Of a stretch of DNA of 15,456 nucleotides, positions 13,163-15,456 are shown piece by piece; position 1 is the stretch's first letter; every line of letters starts with the position of its first letter. The position numbers and the translations under genes were made by a program. The notes beneath the pieces were generated by a model. It saw nothing but the letters and a program-made list of their open reading frames with translations, did not search any database and was not told where the DNA came from. Source of the stretch: Acanthamoeba lenticulata (taxonomy: Eukaryota; Discosea; Longamoebia; Acanthamoebidae). The stretch covers positions 1-15,456 of the forward strand of contig NAVB01003804.1 of assembly GCA_002179805.1 (NCBI GenBank). The letters are read 5' to 3'.

Positions 13163-13578
13163 TTATAATATATTTAATAAAAATAGTGGTCATTCCCATT
13201 ATTATATACCCATACTTAATTTTATCATGTTTATACAACCTTTTTAAAGTTGGAATTTTTTTATATATTTCTACCACCATCCAGGTATATTTGACTTTAC
13301 CACCTTGTTTTTAATGTCTTATAATTTGGGCAATTATGGGGTGGGGGAGCAAAGGCAAAAAGATTTAAAACCAAATACATCATCAAAACAATCAACCCAA
13401 GTGACACCACTAATTCTATCATCTTCAGGAACCATTGGATTGGCTGTGTCAAGGGACAAGCAACTCAGCTCAGTGCAAACAAAAGATAAACATTTTTCCA
13501 AACAAATAGCCATACATCACGCCCACGCCTGGTGCACACGTTGGTCCAAGTAAGCCCAAGCTCTCAAGATCGTTGTCA

Positions 13579-15456
13579 TCAAAACCAGGGGAAGAAGCCA
13601 GAAGAGGCCTCCTCATCCTGGTTGACATCGTCGTAAGCCGCAGAATCACCGCCCGTGGTGGTGTACTGCACGATGAGCGTGGCGTCGGTTGCGGCAGAGT
13701 CGACGGTCTCGCCGGCGTAGAGGCCCAGCATGTTGGACGAGAAGGACGGCGTGGAGCCCTCGGCGCGCAGGCGGAACTGCGCGCGCTCGTTGCCAGCGAG
13801 GAGCCCGAGCACGGCCTGGGGAAGCTCCACCTCGCTGTAGGCCCCATCGCTGCTCGGCACGCTCAGGCTGGCCACGGCGGCCGCGCTGGCCTGAGCCGCG
13901 TAGTCGCTCTGCGCTCACATCATTTCATTGACAATGCCGTGAGTTTTCCAAGCCTCACGCGCAAACAACACGCGACGGTGTTGGCGGACCTGCTCGAGAC
14001 CGGAGGCGCTGCCAAAGTAGCCCTGCTTGACGTCGACGCCGATCCGGGGCACGGAGCCCTGCAGCGACTTGCGATAGACCCGGAGGACGGCTCGCGTCAC
14101 GGATGCGCCGGCCCCGAGGACCGACGTGTCGAACGAGAGGATCGCACGGTAGGTGTCCACGTTGAAGAAACCTGCGTACGCGCGCCTATCAGACAAGTGC
14201 GGCGTGCGCGGGAGCGGCGCGTAAACCTACCCTTGTCGCCCACCTTGGCCTCGCTGTTGCCATAGCCATCGGCGACCAGCTGGCCCACGAAGCCGGACTC
14301 GCGCTGGATGGCCTTCAGGGAGAGCTCACTGCCGCCGCCCGTCGTGGTGGTCGTGCCTGAAGTGGTGGTGCCGCCCGTCGTGGTGGACCCGCCCGTGGTG
14401 GTCGAGCCACCGGTCGTGGTCGTGGTCGAGCCGCCCGTCGTAGTCGTGGTCGTAGTCGACGTCGAGCCGCCCGTCGTGGTTGAGCCGCCCGTCGTTGTGG
14501 TCGTGTTGTGGCCGCCGCCACCGTCGACGAGGAACCAGTCGACCATGAGCTGGCTGGCGCTGGGGCCCTTGGGGTCGGTGTAGGTGCCCGCCGTCGACCC
14601 GCCGCTCCACGCGTGGCCCATGCCTTCGACCTCGACGTACTTGATCAGCACTTGCCCGCTGTTGGGCGCCGTGTCAGCGTACTCGTACAGCCCGTACGCC
14701 TGCAGCCGCCGCCCAAAGAGCACGAGTCAGAGAAGGCCGAGAAGGGCGAGGACGACGGGGAGAAGAAGACTTACGCGGCCGCCGGGGACTTGACCGCGGG
14801 TCGTGGCCGTGGGCACGTCGGTGATGTAGCCCTTGCGGGCGCCGCCGCCCAGCACGAGGTCGAGCGTGGCGACGAACTGGGCGACGACCTGCTTGCCGTT
14901 GACCGGCCGCACGGTGGCGTCGGACGTGCCGTGGATCACGAGCACTTTCTGCACGCGCGCGCGGGCGCCCTCCTGCTTGTAGGCCCCAGCGCCCTGCGTG
15001 GCTGGCGACGGGCCGCCGTTGGACATGGCCGTGTAGGCGTTGATGATCGATTCAGCCGCCTTCCACTCCAGGCCGGCGCCCACGGCCAGCCCCGCGTACA
15101 GCTCAGGGTAGGCTGCACGCGTATCTCTTCAATTAAAAATTATATCAAAAAACTATAAAAATAAAGAATTAATTTCGGCCAAATATGATAAATCGCCCAA
15201 TCAGTCGCAACAACCTAAAAAAGCAATGGCCCGAAACAATTAAACGATAAAAAAAAAAAAATGAAAAACGACGAACCGACGGCGACGAGGACGGACTGGG
15301 CGGCGCCGGCGGAGAGGCCGCCAACAAAGACCTGCGAGGCTGAGATGTTGTAGGTGGAGATGACTTTGGTCGTCATGTCGGCGATGACCTGGTTGTCACC
15401 GTTGCGGCCCTGGCTTGTGGACTCCCACCTGTTGTGTATGTCATCCACAAGTACGT
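13579..15456 (-). CDS. PHB-depolymerase/feruloyl-esterase-like hydrolase with Thr/Gly linker and DNRLRE-like module (5'-partial)
   Basis: This is an alpha/beta-hydrolase of the esterase-PHB family, secreted in known relatives and acting on polyhydroxyalkanoate or plant-wall esters. Visible exons, high to low: 15277-15428 (or running to the window edge), 14775-15112, 14231-14699, 13990-14171 and 13579-13908. All joins are in phase. The nucleophile motif GLSAG sits in QVFVGGLSAGAAQS. VLVIHGTSDATVRPVNG gives the acid, and VEGMGHAWSGG gives the His. After VDWFL comes a Thr/Gly/Ser linker of about 60 residues. Then a second module starts near FFNVDTYRAILSFDTS, with AVLRVYRKS and SDYAAQASA. It looks like the DNRLRE/CBM-type beta-sandwich found on secreted proteins. 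The N-terminus and any signal peptide are outside the window. The exact substrate is not readable. Confidence 0.85.
14334..14516 (-). repeat. Imperfect GGSTTT-type repeat coding a Thr/Gly/Ser linker
   Basis: On the coding (-) strand, repeated GGC-GGC-TCx plus runs of ACG/ACC/ACT produce GGSTTT-like units of variable Thr length. The tract joins the esterase and the C-terminal module. Such linkers are usually extended and O-glycosylated in secreted enzymes. The same DNA gives a long poly-Val/Pro frame on the + strand that is only a shadow. Confidence 0.85.

Larger units (their letters stand above)
12787..13578. other. AT-rich gene-free island with inverted repeats
   Basis: About 790 bases are visibly much richer in A/T than any exon in the window. 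They contain several short palindromes (12884-12903, 13001-13016, 13067-13082, 13146-13162), listed separately. The only sizeable frame (13305-13553) has no recognisable domain. The island lies directly downstream of the tRNA gene and ends just after the downstream limit of the esterase gene. I cannot assign a function. Confidence 0.65.

Noticed and set aside
13305..13553. Possible small protein (82 codons) in the AT-rich island
   Set aside because: Opens within non-coding AT-rich DNA, has no domain, no clear Kozak or splice context, and is not supported by neighbours.
12716..13578. CRISPR array or bacterial mobile element
   Set aside because: The repeats are short palindromes, not regularly spaced direct repeats, and the surrounding genes are spliced eukaryotic genes.
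13573..14265. Long + strand ORF opposite the esterase C-terminal module
   Set aside because: Crosses two introns of the minus gene and has no recognisable domain. High GC keeps frames open.
14508..15158. Long + strand ORF of 216 codons
   Set aside because: Antisense to the esterase catalytic exons, which carry GMGHAW and HGTSD motifs in the minus frame.

Overview
The window reads as protist nuclear DNA. Exons are GC-rich and dense, and are cut by short GT-AG introns, mostly about 50-220 bases, with AT- or pyrimidine-rich interiors. Intergenic gaps are tiny and genes lie on both strands. Together with Asn/Tyr-rich and acidic homopolymer tracts, this looks most like an Acanthamoeba-type amoebozoan. 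That placement is inference from style and gene content, not a database match.

Layout, left to right: (1) + strand, 5'-truncated DEAD-box helicase resembling DDX20/Gemin3, with an acidic then Asn/Tyr-rich tail (85-1993). (2) - strand, a 38-residue OST4 subunit of oligosaccharyltransferase (2124-2240). (3) + strand, type II membrane LicD/fukutin-like transferase (2487-3500). (4) - strand, intronless GT92/DUF23-like glycosyltransferase (3616-5196). (5) - strand, seven-exon DHX15/Prp43 DEAH-box helicase (5324-8587). (6) + strand, PAF-acetylhydrolase-like lipase with a four-segment membrane domain at its N-terminus (8835-10801). (7) - strand, six-exon aldose 1-epimerase with a 26-base microexon (10859-12335). 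(8) + strand, tRNA-Gly(GCC) (12716-12786). (9) an AT-rich, gene-free island with several small inverted repeats (12787-13578). (10) - strand, secreted-type PHB-depolymerase/feruloyl-esterase-like enzyme with a Thr/Gly linker and a C-terminal DNRLRE-like module, truncated by the window end (13579-15456).

Three adjacent genes (OST4, LicD-like, GT92-like) all belong to glycan-building families. OST4 and the LicD gene share a 246-base divergent promoter gap. Two RNA helicases of snRNP assembly/splicing (DDX20-like and DHX15) flank that trio. Such groupings may be chance in a compact genome. No CRISPR, insertion sequence, phage or bacterial operon structure is visible. Exon borders were set by hand from GT-AG sites, phase consistency and family resemblance. 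One border in the PAF-acetylhydrolase gene does not keep phase and is flagged.
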